A stretch of DNA of 64,000 nt from Halichondria panicea (taxonomy: Eukaryota > Porifera > Demospongiae > Suberitida > Halichondriidae): assembly GCF_963675165.1 (NCBI RefSeq), contig NC_087391.1, positions 4,204,646 through 4,268,645 of the forward strand, given 5' to 3'. Position numbers and translations under genes: made by a program. The notes below the pieces were generated by a model. That model saw only the letters and a program-made list of their open reading frames with translations. It had not been told where the DNA came from and ran no database searches. Shown here piece after piece: positions 46,531 to 56,162 of the stretch (position 1 is its first letter; each line of letters starts with the position of its first letter).

Positions 46531-47795
46531 ATGGATGCTGTTGCTGTATCTGTTGCTATTTTATTGAGGGAAAGAAGCACTATGCTTAGAAAACAAGCTG
46601 TAAGTACAAACAAAAAGAAGTCAGCAAACAGAAGAAATCGGTTTTATGAGAGACAGGCTCGAGAGCGTTTACTGTTTGCTGTCACAATGTCATTAGCTAC
46701 AGTCAGCTTTGCGTCCACACCAAGAGCTATCTCGACAAGAGAAAGAAGTTCTCAGTGGTGGGAGCGGGTCGTAATGGAAATATTTACCCATCAAGACTGG
46801 ATTCAAAATTTCAGAATGAGCCGAGATACGTTTCTATTTGTCTGCCAAGAGTTAAAGTCCATTGAGAAAAGCAATACCTCTATGAGGAAAGCCATCCCAC
46901 TCCAAAAAAGGGTCTCTATCGCTCTGTGGTTTCTCTCAACAAACTCGGATTTTAGGACAATTAGCCATTAATTTTGTTTGGTGTCTCAAAAGCATCAGTT
47001 TGCCTAATAACGAAAGACGTATGTGTGTGCATTCATTCGCCATTGTGGACCATCTTCTTCCCAGGTATATTCGTATGCCTTGTGGTGATGCATTGAAGCA
47101 AGTGGTGGCTGGATTCAAGGACAAACTGGGTTTTCCACAGTGTGTTGGAGCAATTGACGGTACACATATCCCGATCATCTCACCACAAGAGTGCCCAGCC
47201 GACTACTACAACAGGAAAGGTTGGCATTCCATCATACTCCAAGGATTGGTTGATCACAATGGTCTTTTCATGGACATTTATGTCGGCTGGCCAGGACGAG
47301 TCCACGACGCAAGAGTCTTCTCTAATTCTTCTCTATTTAAAAAAGGACAAGAAGGATCACTTTTACCCAATTCGACAGAGACAATTGGGCAGCATGAAAT
47401 TCCTCTCGTTATTTTAGGTGACCCAGCGTACCCTCTTTTGAAGTGGCTCATGAAAGCTTACCCCGACACAGGAAGTCTCACCCCTCAACAGAAGACGTTT
47501 AACTACCGCCTTAGTAGAGCTTGAGTAGTTGTTGAGCATGCCTATGGTCGTCTAAAGGCTCGATGGAGATGTTTAATGAAGCGCAACGATACCAGCATTG
47601 GTGATATACCTACTCTTGTTTCAGCTTGTTGTGTTTTGCACAATATCTGTGAAGTTTGTGGGGAATTAATCATTTAATGACGAGTGGATTGAGACTGACT
47701 CATCCTTTAGCGAGATTAGACAGTCGGCATCTGACTCAGTAGATATTAGTGGTAACCAAATAAGGAGTAATTAACACAATATTTTAGTACATGAT
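46531..47795 (+). pseudogene. Harbinger DDE transposase, copy A, broken
   Basis: The frame from 46531 is open to 46971, where an insertion (CATTAATTTTG) in the SHLFGVSKASV region shifts it. It resumes at about 47030 with GAIDGTHIPIISPQE (first Asp) and VGWPGRVHDARVFSN (second Asp). A TGA at 47522 replaces the Arg of [14 protein letters not shown], which carries the Glu. A further frameshift lies near 47665. Copy B has an intact frame throughout. Confidence 0.8.
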
Positions 47796-47879
47796 AATTA
47801 TGTGAACTTATGTTATCATACACATCATTATTTTATTGTTATATGACTGTATGATTAATGTTTGATGTTTAAAAGTTAG

Positions 47880-48772
47880 TAGTCCTACGGTGAGTCAGGG
47901 TTAAATGGTTGCGATGATGGTGGATAATACTGTGATGGTCCTGGTTGCCGTATCATTTGTCCAAGCATTTGAATCATGTTGAGTTGGTGCGTCTGTTCCT
48001 CCTTTCTTCTTGTTTCTGCTAACTTTCTCTCTCTCTCTCCCATCTTTCCTCCTCTCTTTTCTCAAATCTTTCCTCTGCTTCTCTCTGGTAGCCCAGAAAT
48101 GTCTCCAGCTGCTTCTCCATAGCCTTTTCGGTTTTGTTTTTCCTGCTTTTCTTTGTTGGCGGGGGAGTACCTGTTTTTGGGTGTGTATAGATAATTATTA
48201 TTGAAAATTAATTTTGTATGTTTTCTTTTAACTCACAATCATCTATTTCCCATTTCCAGAGGTACTGGGCTCTCCCTCAGTATTGGCCACATCATCCGCA
48301 CTCTCCACTGGAGACTGTGGCTGGATCTGACTGCCATCTGTGTTAAAAAGAAAGTTAAGTATACAATTATAACATTATATTGTACCGTCTGTATCCTCCA
48401 CAACCTCATCCACCCCTTTCCTTCACCTCAGAGCTGGTGTCAACGAGGAAAGATGGAGCGGAGGCTGGTCGGTGCCCCAGAATCCTATCCAGCTCGTCAT
48501 AAAACTTGCATGTTTTCCTACGTTCCCCTGTCTTATTGTTACCGTCCTTTACTTTTTTGTAGTTTGTTTTTACGTTCTTAATTTTTACCCTACATTGAAT
48601 CCAGTCTCTTTCGTATCCTTTTTTCTTCATTTCTTTTGATATTTTTTCGTAAATCAGTTTATTTCTTACAGCTCCATCAAGTTGCTGCTGCAAGTCAGTA
48701 GCTCCCCAGATAGCTATTACTGCTTTTATCTCAATGTCACTCCAATATGTGCCTCTGTTCATTGTTCTTCTC
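47880..48772 (-). pseudogene. Harbinger Myb/SANT-like protein, copy A, C-terminal part decayed
   Basis: The first exon (48406-48762) is open: MNRGTYWSDIEIKAVIAIWG starts a trihelix/Myb-SANT-like domain with WIQCRVKIKNVKTNYKKVK. Later exons are recognisable near 48230-48340 and 47895-48180 (Glu/Arg-rich coiled coil, complement of a pyrimidine-rich plus strand) but contain frame breaks. In Harbingers this protein binds DNA and brings the transposase to the ends. Confidence 0.65.
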
Positions 48773-48780
48773 CTTATACC

Positions 48781-48838
48781 TAGCCTCGATTCAAGGCCGA
48801 TTAAAATACGTATTTTAATCGGCCTGGAATCGAGGCTA
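48781..48838. repeat. 58-bp palindrome made of two Mutator-like ends
   Basis: TAGCCTCGATTCAAGGCCG, then AATACGTATT at the centre, then the complement ending in ATCGAGGCTA. It is a minimal form of the 2700-3286 family, reduced to the two ends. Confidence 0.8.
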
Positions 48839-48870
48839 CCTTACATACCACTTCTTATACCACAAATGAA

Positions 48871-49432
48871 TGCTTCGGTGCGCATGCGCAAGCGAGGTAT
48901 ACGGTAGTGTGTTTGTGTGTCTGTGTGTGTGTAGACTGTTTCAGCTGCTTAAGGATGAATGAAGTGCAAGTAAGAGTTTCTATAGGCTTCTAGTCATGTT
49001 TTCATGGCTTCTTATTTGTGGATTTGCAATATAAAGCTTCGTTCTCGAGTTATGCCTAGTTTTGCTTACTTGGAATGCCATTGCAGCCTTTTCAGAAGAG
49101 TTCGTAGCAAAACTTGTTCACCGAGTGTTGCTACTCTACTTAGTAGTTAACTCTGCACTAGAACGCTAGCTATTGGTACCTGCAAGAGTGAGAAGAGAGC
49201 TGCAAGGCTCTGCTGACTTGCAGCCATTAATTTTAGACTTGAACGTTTGGCATCGATCGTTTTAACAAAGATCATCGTCGATCATTACCCACTCTTTGAG
49301 TTTCCCTGCGATTCTGGATTCTGCATGCAGCAAAATTAATCATGATAATTATAATCAATGTCATTGTGTGTATAAAAGCTAGCTATTAGTAGCTTTATGT
49401 TATGTAGCTTTGGCACCTCCACCGAGGCATCA
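48871..49432. mobile_element. MITE of the GCCTCGGTGCGCATGC family, copy 2
   Basis: Left end TGCTTCGGTGCGCATGCGC, then GTATACGGTAGTGTGTTTGT. Right end CCACCGAGGCATCA. The internal blocks CAAGTAAGAGTTTCTATAGG, TGGAATGCCATTGCAGCC and GGCATCGATCG are shared with copies at 39.8, 55.6 and 62.6 kb. Confidence 0.75.
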
Positions 49433-50184
49433 GCACCCGCGGTGCTTTCATTATTGTATCAATCCTTACTTGTTATTCTGGGCACTGTAGTTACAGAGCA
49501 ACAAAATCCCAAACCATAGCCGGAAACCGTTGGTCTTTTCTCTCCCTACCCGATTACCCACTATAACAATTTTACTGTTCTATTAATCACCACAAAACCA
49601 CCCTTAATATTTACATACACAATGGTATCAGCATATTGTCTTAGAAATGTTCCAATCATAAGTATTTACATTTATAAGTACACGACAGCATAATTATTAT
49701 GATATTCATAGCTGACTACCTTATAAAGATAACTGTGGTTTACTATTGACTGTGTTGCCTTAATTTGCTCTGGACAACTATTGTGCAACTATTGTGCAAA
49801 CCACTGTATGAACACAACCGAGTTATAGCTATGAATTCATTATCCATATAGATCTATCTATTATGTACGTTATGAAGAGTCTGTCCATAATTAATAAATT
49901 GGGGAGGATTCCAGGAAAACGCCCTGTTTACACGCAGCATCTAATGCGCATTGTAAAGCGCATTACTACAAACGAGGTCTAGTCTAAACGCACTAATGCG
50001 CTATCAAAACCGGCTTACGTAAACCGCCTACCTGATGTGGTTTGAAGCCGGATCAATGCGGTTTAGACAGTAGTGTAAACAGCTGCAAGCGCATTAAAGG
50101 AATGCAAAGAATTCATTTGTGGCATAAGAAGTCCTATAAGAAGAGAAGACAATGAACAGAGGCACATACTGAAGTGACAATGAA

Positions 50185-51013
50185 ATGAAGGCACTAATAG
50201 CTATCTGGGGAGCTAGTGACTTGCAGCAGCAACTGGACGGAGCTGTAAGAAATAAAGTAATTTACGAAAAAATAGCACAAGAAATGAAGAAAAAGGAATA
50301 TGAAAGAGACTGGACGCAATGTAGGATAAAAATTAAAAACTTAAAAACAAACTACAAAAAAGTAAAGGATAGCAATAACAAGACTGGGGAAAGGAGGAAA
50401 ACATGTAAGTTTTATGACGAGCTGGATAGGATTCTGGGGCACCGACCAGCCTCCGCTCCATCTTTCCTCGTTGACACAAGCTCTGAGATGGAGGAAAGGG
50501 TGGATGAGATTGTGGAGGATACAGACGGTACAATAATTATAATGATACACTTGATACTTATCTTAAATTTATTAACACAGATGGCAGTCAAATTCAGCCA
50601 CAGTTTCCAGTGGAGAGTGCCGGTGCTGTGGCCAATACTGAAGGAGAGGCCAGTACCTCTGAAAAGGAGAAAACAGATGAATGTAAGTTCATAGAAAACA
50701 TACAAGTGCACACACTTAAAATCTACACACACAGGTGCTCCCCCTAAAACAAAAAACCCCAGAAAAAACAAGACAGAAGGCTATGGAGAGGCAGACGGAG
50801 ACATTCTTAAGCTACCAGAGAGAAGCAGAGGAAAGATTTGAAAAAAGAGAGGAAGAAAGATGGGATAAAGAGAGAAAATTAGAAGACGTGAGAAGAAAGG
50901 AGGAACAGGCACACCAACTACAGATGATGCAAATGCTTGAACAGATGATACAGCAGCCAAGACAGTACTTCCCGCCACCATCACAATCATTTAACCAAGA
51001 CTCGAATTACTAA
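50185..51013 (+). CDS. Harbinger Myb/SANT-like DNA-binding protein, copy B
   Basis: Exon 1 starts further up at 50152 in copy A's equivalent (MNRGTY), but in this copy the next Trp codon is TGA, so translation could begin only at 50185 (MKALIAIWGASDLQQQL). The trihelix-like domain has DWTQCRIKIKNLKTNYKKVK. A donor lies near 50528. A second exon (about 50583-50680) reads SQIQPQFPVESAGAVANTEG in its likely frame. A third (50735-51013) is a Glu/Arg-rich coiled coil ending PPSQSFNQDSNY. The join of exons 2 and 3 needs a frame change at the A-rich run near 50765. Probably damaged. Confidence 0.6.
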
Positions 51014-51089
51014 CTTCAATAATCAAACGTTATAATTATAATCATAGTATTACAGTCCTTATTACATATAATTATACGTCACATTAATA

Positions 51090-52346
51090 TCATGTACTGA
51101 AATATTGTGTTAATGCACTCCTTATCTGGTCACCACTAATATCTACTGAGTCAGATGCCGACTGTCTAATCATACTAAATGATGAGTCACTCTCAATCCA
51201 CTCGTCATCAAATGATTCCCCTCGAAGTTCACAGATGTTGTGCAAAACACAGCAAGCTGAGACAATGTTAGGTATATCACAAATATTGGTGTCATTACGC
51301 TTCATCAAACATCTCCATCGAGCCTTCAAACGACCATACGCATGCTCAACAACCACTCGAGCTTTACTAAGGCGATAGTTGAAAGTCTTCTGTTCAAGGG
51401 TGAGACGTCCTGTGTCGGGATAGGCCTTCATGAGCCACTTTAAAAGTGGATATGCCGGATCACCTAGAATCACGAGTGGAATTTCACACTGCTCTATCAT
51501 CTCCGTCAAAGTGGGTACCAATGATCCTTCTTGACCTTTTCTGAACAGTGAGGAATTGGAGAAAACTCTTGCATCGTGGACTCGTCCTGGCCAGCCAACG
51601 TAAATGTCCATGAAAAGACCATTGTGATCAACCAATCCTTGGAGAATGATAGAATGCCAACCTTTTCTGTTGTAATAGTCGGCTGGGCACTCTTGTGGTG
51701 AGATTATAGGTATATGTGTACCGTCAATTGCTCCAACGCACTGTGGAAACCCCAATTTCTCTTTAAACCCAGCCACCACTTGCTTCAATGCATCACCACA
51801 AGGCATACGGATATACTTAGGAAGTAGATGGTCAACAATGCACATACACACATCTTTGGTTATGAGGCAAACCGATGCTTTAGAGACACCAAACAAATGG
51901 CTTATCGTTCTAAAATCAGAATTGGTGGAGAGAAACCATAGAGCGATAGAAACCCTTTTTTGGAGTGGAATGGCTTTCCTCATCGAGGTATTTCTTTTTT
52001 CAATAGATTTTAATTCCTGGCAGACGAATAAAAACGTCTCTCGGCTCATTCGGAAATTGTGCATCCAGTCTTGATGGGTAAACGTTTCCATTACAACCCG
52101 CTCCCACCACTGAGAACTTCTTTCTCTTGTCCAGATAGTTCTCGGTGTTGAGGACATTCTGGCTGTTGCTAAAGACATTGTCATAGCAAACAGCAAACGT
52201 TCTTGAGCCTGTCTCTCATAAAAACGAGTTCTTCTTCTTGCTGAATTCTTTTTACTTTTAATTACAGCTTGTTGTCTAAGCATAGTACTTCTTGTCATCA
52301 TTAAATAACCAACAGATACAATAACAACATCCATAATAGCAAGCAA
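51090..52346 (-). CDS. PIF/Harbinger DDE transposase, copy B, open
   Basis: A 418-residue open frame. The N-terminal part has basic helices (RRRTRFYERQAQERLL), then a helix-turn-helix-like FRTISHLFGVSKASV. The DDE_Tnp_4-type core has GAIDGTHIPI (first Asp), YVGWPGRVHDARVFSN (second Asp), LGDPAYPLLKWLM and [20 protein letters not shown] (Glu). The tail includes [12 protein letters not shown], a usual family ending. It works with the Myb/SANT partner to cut the GCCCTGTTTACACG ends. All motifs are intact. Confidence 0.9.
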   Translation of the reverse strand: MLAIMDVVIVSVGYLMMTRSTMLRQQAVIKSKKNSARRRTRFYERQAQERLLFAMTMSLATARMSSTPRTIWTRERSSQWWERVVMETFTHQDWMHNFRMSRETFLFVCQELKSIEKRNTSMRKAIPLQKRVSIALWFLSTNSDFRTISHLFGVSKASVCLITKDVCMCIVDHLLPKYIRMPCGDALKQVVAGFKEKLGFPQCVGAIDGTHIPIISPQECPADYYNRKGWHSIILQGLVDHNGLFMDIYVGWPGRVHDARVFSNSSLFRKGQEGSLVPTLTEMIEQCEIPLVILGDPAYPLLKWLMKAYPDTGRLTLEQKTFNYRLSKARVVVEHAYGRLKARWRCLMKRNDTNICDIPNIVSACCVLHNICELRGESFDDEWIESDSSFSMIRQSASDSVDISGDQIRSALTQYFST

Positions 52347-52690
52347 AGCAAAGCATATAGGCTTATGAGCAGGATTTGGTAACTTAGCAATGAATAGGCC
52401 TTACTATATAGGCATGCTCAGAACACAGGAGGCCTCAGGCATTAGATCTACTATCATACTGACTTACTTTATTATTGTGAGCCATTAGATCACTCCAAAC
52501 TGTTACATAAGGTCCTCTTTCCAAGATTCTTACTTCTTTTCCAATTGAAGCACTTTGCAAGAGGTTACTAATCCGGTTCAGACTGTTTACACAGCATAAA
52601 ACCACAACTGGCTTCGTGGCTGTGTAAACGCACTAATGCGCATTATCTAATCTGGATTACAATGCGCATTACTTTGCGTGTAAACAGGGC

Positions 52691-53069
52691 TGCTACGTGA
52701 AAGAAAAATGTTCTGACTGTGGGCCTGGGACAATTCATCTGGTAAATCAATGTAAGTCCATGTAATCATTATCCATATCCATGCGTGTGTATGTTATAGA
52801 TCTAGCTAGCCAAATGTGTCAGTGCTGATGCATACCAAGCTAGAATAATAAGCTATAATTATAGTGAATTATTGTCCCAGAGTCAACATTTAGAATTCCA
52901 TATATATATGGTCATCATAGCCCACTGCTGCTCCTGGATCACATGTCCCCAGTACAGTACCAGAATAAACGCAGTGCAATAATATTGCGTGCATAAAGAT
53001 AGCGACTAGTTAACTCATGGAATGCGCATGCGCAATGAAAGTGATGCCTCGTGCCATATAAACCAGAGC
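52691..53069. other. Spacer, no gene seen
   Basis: AT-rich sequence between the Harbinger end and the minisatellite; no open frame or repeat structure was recognised. Confidence 0.4.
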
Positions 53070-53545
53070 CATGTGGAGGCTAAGCCGAAGATACAAAGAA
53101 CCTAGCCTTGTGAGATAAAGAATCTAGCGATGTGAGGCCAATAAAATACAAAGAATAGCCCAAGGAACCTATAGCCATTTGAGGCTAAGAATACAGCCTT
53201 GTAAGACGATTAAGCCGGATACAAAGAACCTATAGCCTTGTGAGGCTAATAAGATAGAACCGAGGCTAAGAAGATACAAAGAACCTAGCAATGTGAGGCC
53301 AAGAAGATACTAATAACCTAGCCTTGTGAGGCTAAGAAAGTACAAAGAACGAGGCTAATAAGAAACTAACAATGTGAGGCCAAGAAAACACTAAGAACCT
53401 AGCCTTGTGAGGTTAAAAATATACAAAGAACCTAGACTAAGAAAATACAAAGAACGAAGCTAATAAAATACGAAGAAACTAGCAATGTATAAGGCCAAGA
53501 AAACACTAAGAACCTAGCCTTGTGAGGCTAAGAAGACCCAAACTT
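53070..53545. repeat. Minisatellite of about 34-38 bp units
   Basis: Degenerate direct repeats of the form AACCTAGCCTTGTGAGGCTA followed by AGAAGATACAAAG. About 13 units are countable by eye; some have AGCAATGTGAGGCCAAGAA instead. Each unit contains a small inverted repeat (TAGCCT with AGGCTA). Confidence 0.8.
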
Positions 53546-53611
53546 TTGATTTACACATAAACCTACGAGTTTATTGCCCCTAGAGAAGAGTTGTAGTGAG
53601 GAAACTGCCTA

Positions 53612-53804
53612 CCGTATAGCGGGTATATTTCGAGGGTATAAACTTTCGCGGAACTGCCTTTAGAAAGGTTTTTGCGGATTTATTTTTCGTGGAATAGTGC
53701 CTTTTTTGCAGCATGCATTGCATGCGATATTAAATTTGCGGTTATAAATGTTTGCGGTACATGCCTAATCTGCGAAAACCACGAATATATATACCCGCTA
53801 TACG
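53612..53804. mobile_element. MITE with CCGTATAGCGGGTATAT ends, TA target
   Basis: Inverted ends CCGTATAGCGGGTATAT and ATATACCCGCTATACGG are flanked by TA. Internally it has TTTCGCGGAACTGCC and TTTGCGGTT blocks. The TA target fits a Tc1/mariner-type mobiliser. Confidence 0.7.
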
Positions 53805-54103
53805 GTATACAAGACCACTTCCCTTTTAGTCAACATGTAAAACAACGTTTAACACTGATAAGATTGGATGAACGAAACAGCACTTGAAACCGGTCGTTCC
53901 AGATGAATGCGCAGTGAGTTCATGATTGAGGAGTACGTGTTTCTTGTGTCGGTTGGTGATGGTCTGGAAATTTCTTAGTGTGTTCCTCTTCATAGGAGCT
54001 ATTCTAGGACCTGCTATGCTAATCTGTCCATGTGTAGATCTTTGCTGTGATCCTATGTATAGTGACTACTAAAACTCCGGTCTCAAAAGTTTTAATAGAC
54101 ATA

Positions 54104-54975
54104 GAGTTAGGAAAAAGGAGAGCCTGTATCAGGAAGTCGCGTGAGGGTAGAAGGGTGGTAGAAGGGTGAAAATGAGCGTGAGCATATGCATTGCTAGAGA
54201 TGTTGGACTGCCCACGTAGAGTTGTATGACTTTGCCTGCAGCAAGCTGGACATGGACTTGGAACTGGAAGTTTGGAAGCACTGCATGGCTAGCTATACCT
54301 TTGGCTCAGCTAGATCTATATACTAGTCTAGATTGTGTGTTTAGATTCTATCAGACTATATCACCACCTATCTTTCTTGTGTCTTTCTAAATGCTAGATC
54401 TAAACTAATAGAATAACTTAGGTAGTCAATCATCTAGCAGGTAGCTACTGCCACCAGAGCTGGCCACGCTGGTTCCCCGATCTGACCGTTGCAGCACAGC
54501 TTGGTGGTTGTCTCAGTATATACCGTATAGCACGAAATTTTTGCGGATTTCGTGGGTTAGCAATCCTACACGAAAAATTAAGTCCACGAAAATTGTTCTT
54601 TAATTAGAATTATCTGCTATAACGTGCAAAGATTTAAAGGCGTGGCTTCCGGTAAGCAGTCATTCCGCGAGGCCAATCCACGAAATATAAGTGCCTCGAA
54701 AATTTAGCGCTATACCGTAGAGTCTGAATGCGTGGGAGAATACCTATGTCACGATTGTGGGCTACACATCTTGTGGATCCCAAACAAGGCCTTACTTCTT
54801 CTTAACTGTACGCCCATTTCTTTCTTTGCTGCCTCACTTTGTCTATTCTTTTTTTGCTACCTTCTATTTATGGATGAACAATGACAACAGCAAGAAAAAG
54901 TAAGGCCTGGGAACGAGGCTAGGCCCACTATGATAGTGGGCCTAGCCTTGTTCCCAGGCCTTAAGTATATGTACA
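54104..54975. repeat. Inverted copy of the repeat that hosts the P element (empty site)
   Basis: Matches 17260-17395 and 11749-12247 in reverse. At 54225-54245 the two halves are joined with no P element. A MITE (54533-54717) is inserted in this copy. It ends in nested TAGCCTTGTTCCCAGGCC-type ends with AGGCCCACTATGATAGTGGG in the middle. Confidence 0.75.
54533..54717. mobile_element. MITE related to 53612-53804
   Basis: CCGTATAGCACGAAATTTTT at the left and AAATTTAGCGCTATACCG at the right, with TA on each side. Internal TGCGGATTTCGTGG. About 185 bases, no coding sequence. A further fragment of this family lies near 40603. Confidence 0.65.
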
Positions 54976-55628
54976 CTCAGTAAAGGTTAAGAGCCTAAAC
55001 ATTGTGCCACACATTCCATTGCCATGTGACTGATGGCACATGTCCCGCCTCCTGTTATAAGCCTTACCAGGAGTGCATGAATACACTCCTGGCCACACAG
55101 AGGCCTTTTACATTGTGTACATGTACATGCCTGGCGCCGGGGGGTATCCCTGGGAAGTATCCTGCCAACTTGCGGTTAAGGTTGTATGTAGGCTCACTAA
55201 CTGTAGATGTTAATGGTCAACCTGTTTTGCTAGAGCTACCTGGTAAATCAACAGGTCCATCTCAACCTTCTACTTAGGCTAGTGCTAGATCTAGTTGTGG
55301 CCAAGTGTGCACTGCATGCGCTGTGATATCGTATATTACATTGCTGTTCATGATACTGCACTTTTTATTTTTCTCCTCAGTATCTAGACGTCTAGCGTGT
55401 CTAACGGACCTAGGAAAAGACTGCTTATTACACCGGCTGCCGAAAATACTATAAAGTTGGTGCGTAGAGGTTGATTAACAGTTTAAGGGCCGCACCGATA
55501 GGGACGGATATAGTACGTCTACTATATTATTACTATTTGGGTGAACTGGATCTATATTTCGGTCCTATAGACATCTAGCCGGTAAGTGGCATGTCTTTTA
55601 TATATTAACTTGCATGCACTGTTTTATT
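54976..55628. other. Spacer with a short unassigned open frame
   Basis: The open frame 55002-55277 (91 codons) starts Cys-rich (CHTFHCHVTDGTCPASCYK) but shows no family match and no clear splice context. The remainder shows no gene. Confidence 0.3.
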
Positions 55629-56162
55629 ATGCCTCGGTGCGCATGCGCAAGCGAGGTATACGGTAGTGTGTTTGTGTGTGTGTCTGTGTGTCTGTCTGTC
55701 TGTGTGCGTAGACTGCTACAGCTGCTCAAGGATCAATGAAGTGCAAGTAAGAGTTTCTATAGGCTTCTAGTCATGTTTTCTTGGATTTTAATTTGTGGAT
55801 TTGCAAAATAATGCTTCGTTCTCGAGTTATGCCTAGTTTTGCTTACTTGGAATGCCATTTGCAGCCTTTTCAGAAGAGCACGTAGCCAAACTTGTTTACC
55901 GAGTGTTGCTACTCTACTTAGTAGTTAGCTCTGCACTAGAACGCTAGCTATTGGTAGCTGCAAGAGTGAGAAGAGAGCTGCAAGGCTCTGCTGATGCCAG
56001 CCATTAATTTTAGACTTGAACGTTTGGCATCGATCGTTTTTACCAACATTTATGGTCGATCATTACCCCTCTTTGAGTTTGCATGCAGCAAATTTATTAC
56101 ATTTGTGTGCAAAAATGTTCAACATGTGTAAGCTTTAGCTTTGGCATCTCCACCGAGGCATC
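55629..56162. mobile_element. MITE of the GCCTCGGTGCGCATGC family, copy 3
   Basis: Left end ATGCCTCGGTGCGCATGCGC and right end CTCCACCGAGGCATC. A GT/CTGT microsatellite follows the left end. It is highly similar to 48871-49432 through TTAGACTTGAACGTTTGGC. Confidence 0.75.

Larger units (their letters stand above)
46360..48772. mobile_element. PIF/Harbinger transposon, copy A (truncated, inverted relative to copy B)
   Basis: Matches 50130-52520 in reverse orientation over its whole length, including the flank TGAGCCATTAGATCACTCC-like and the gene pair. The terminal repeat seen in copy B is missing at both ends. The left side abuts Ginger1 (46299) and the right side a 58-bp palindrome (48781). 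Confidence 0.8.
49921..52690. mobile_element. PIF/Harbinger transposon, copy B, with both ends
   Basis: Ends GCCCTGTTTACACGCA and TGCGTGTAAACAGGGC pair and extend with interrupted AATGCGCATT units. It carries a Myb/SANT-like gene on plus (50185-51013) and a DDE transposase on minus (51090-52346), facing tail to tail. The expected 3-bp TWA duplication is not evident at the chosen ends. Confidence 0.8.

Noticed and set aside
53070-53545. CRISPR-like array
   Set aside because: Units are degenerate, abut without unique spacers, and the genome is eukaryotic; this is a minisatellite.
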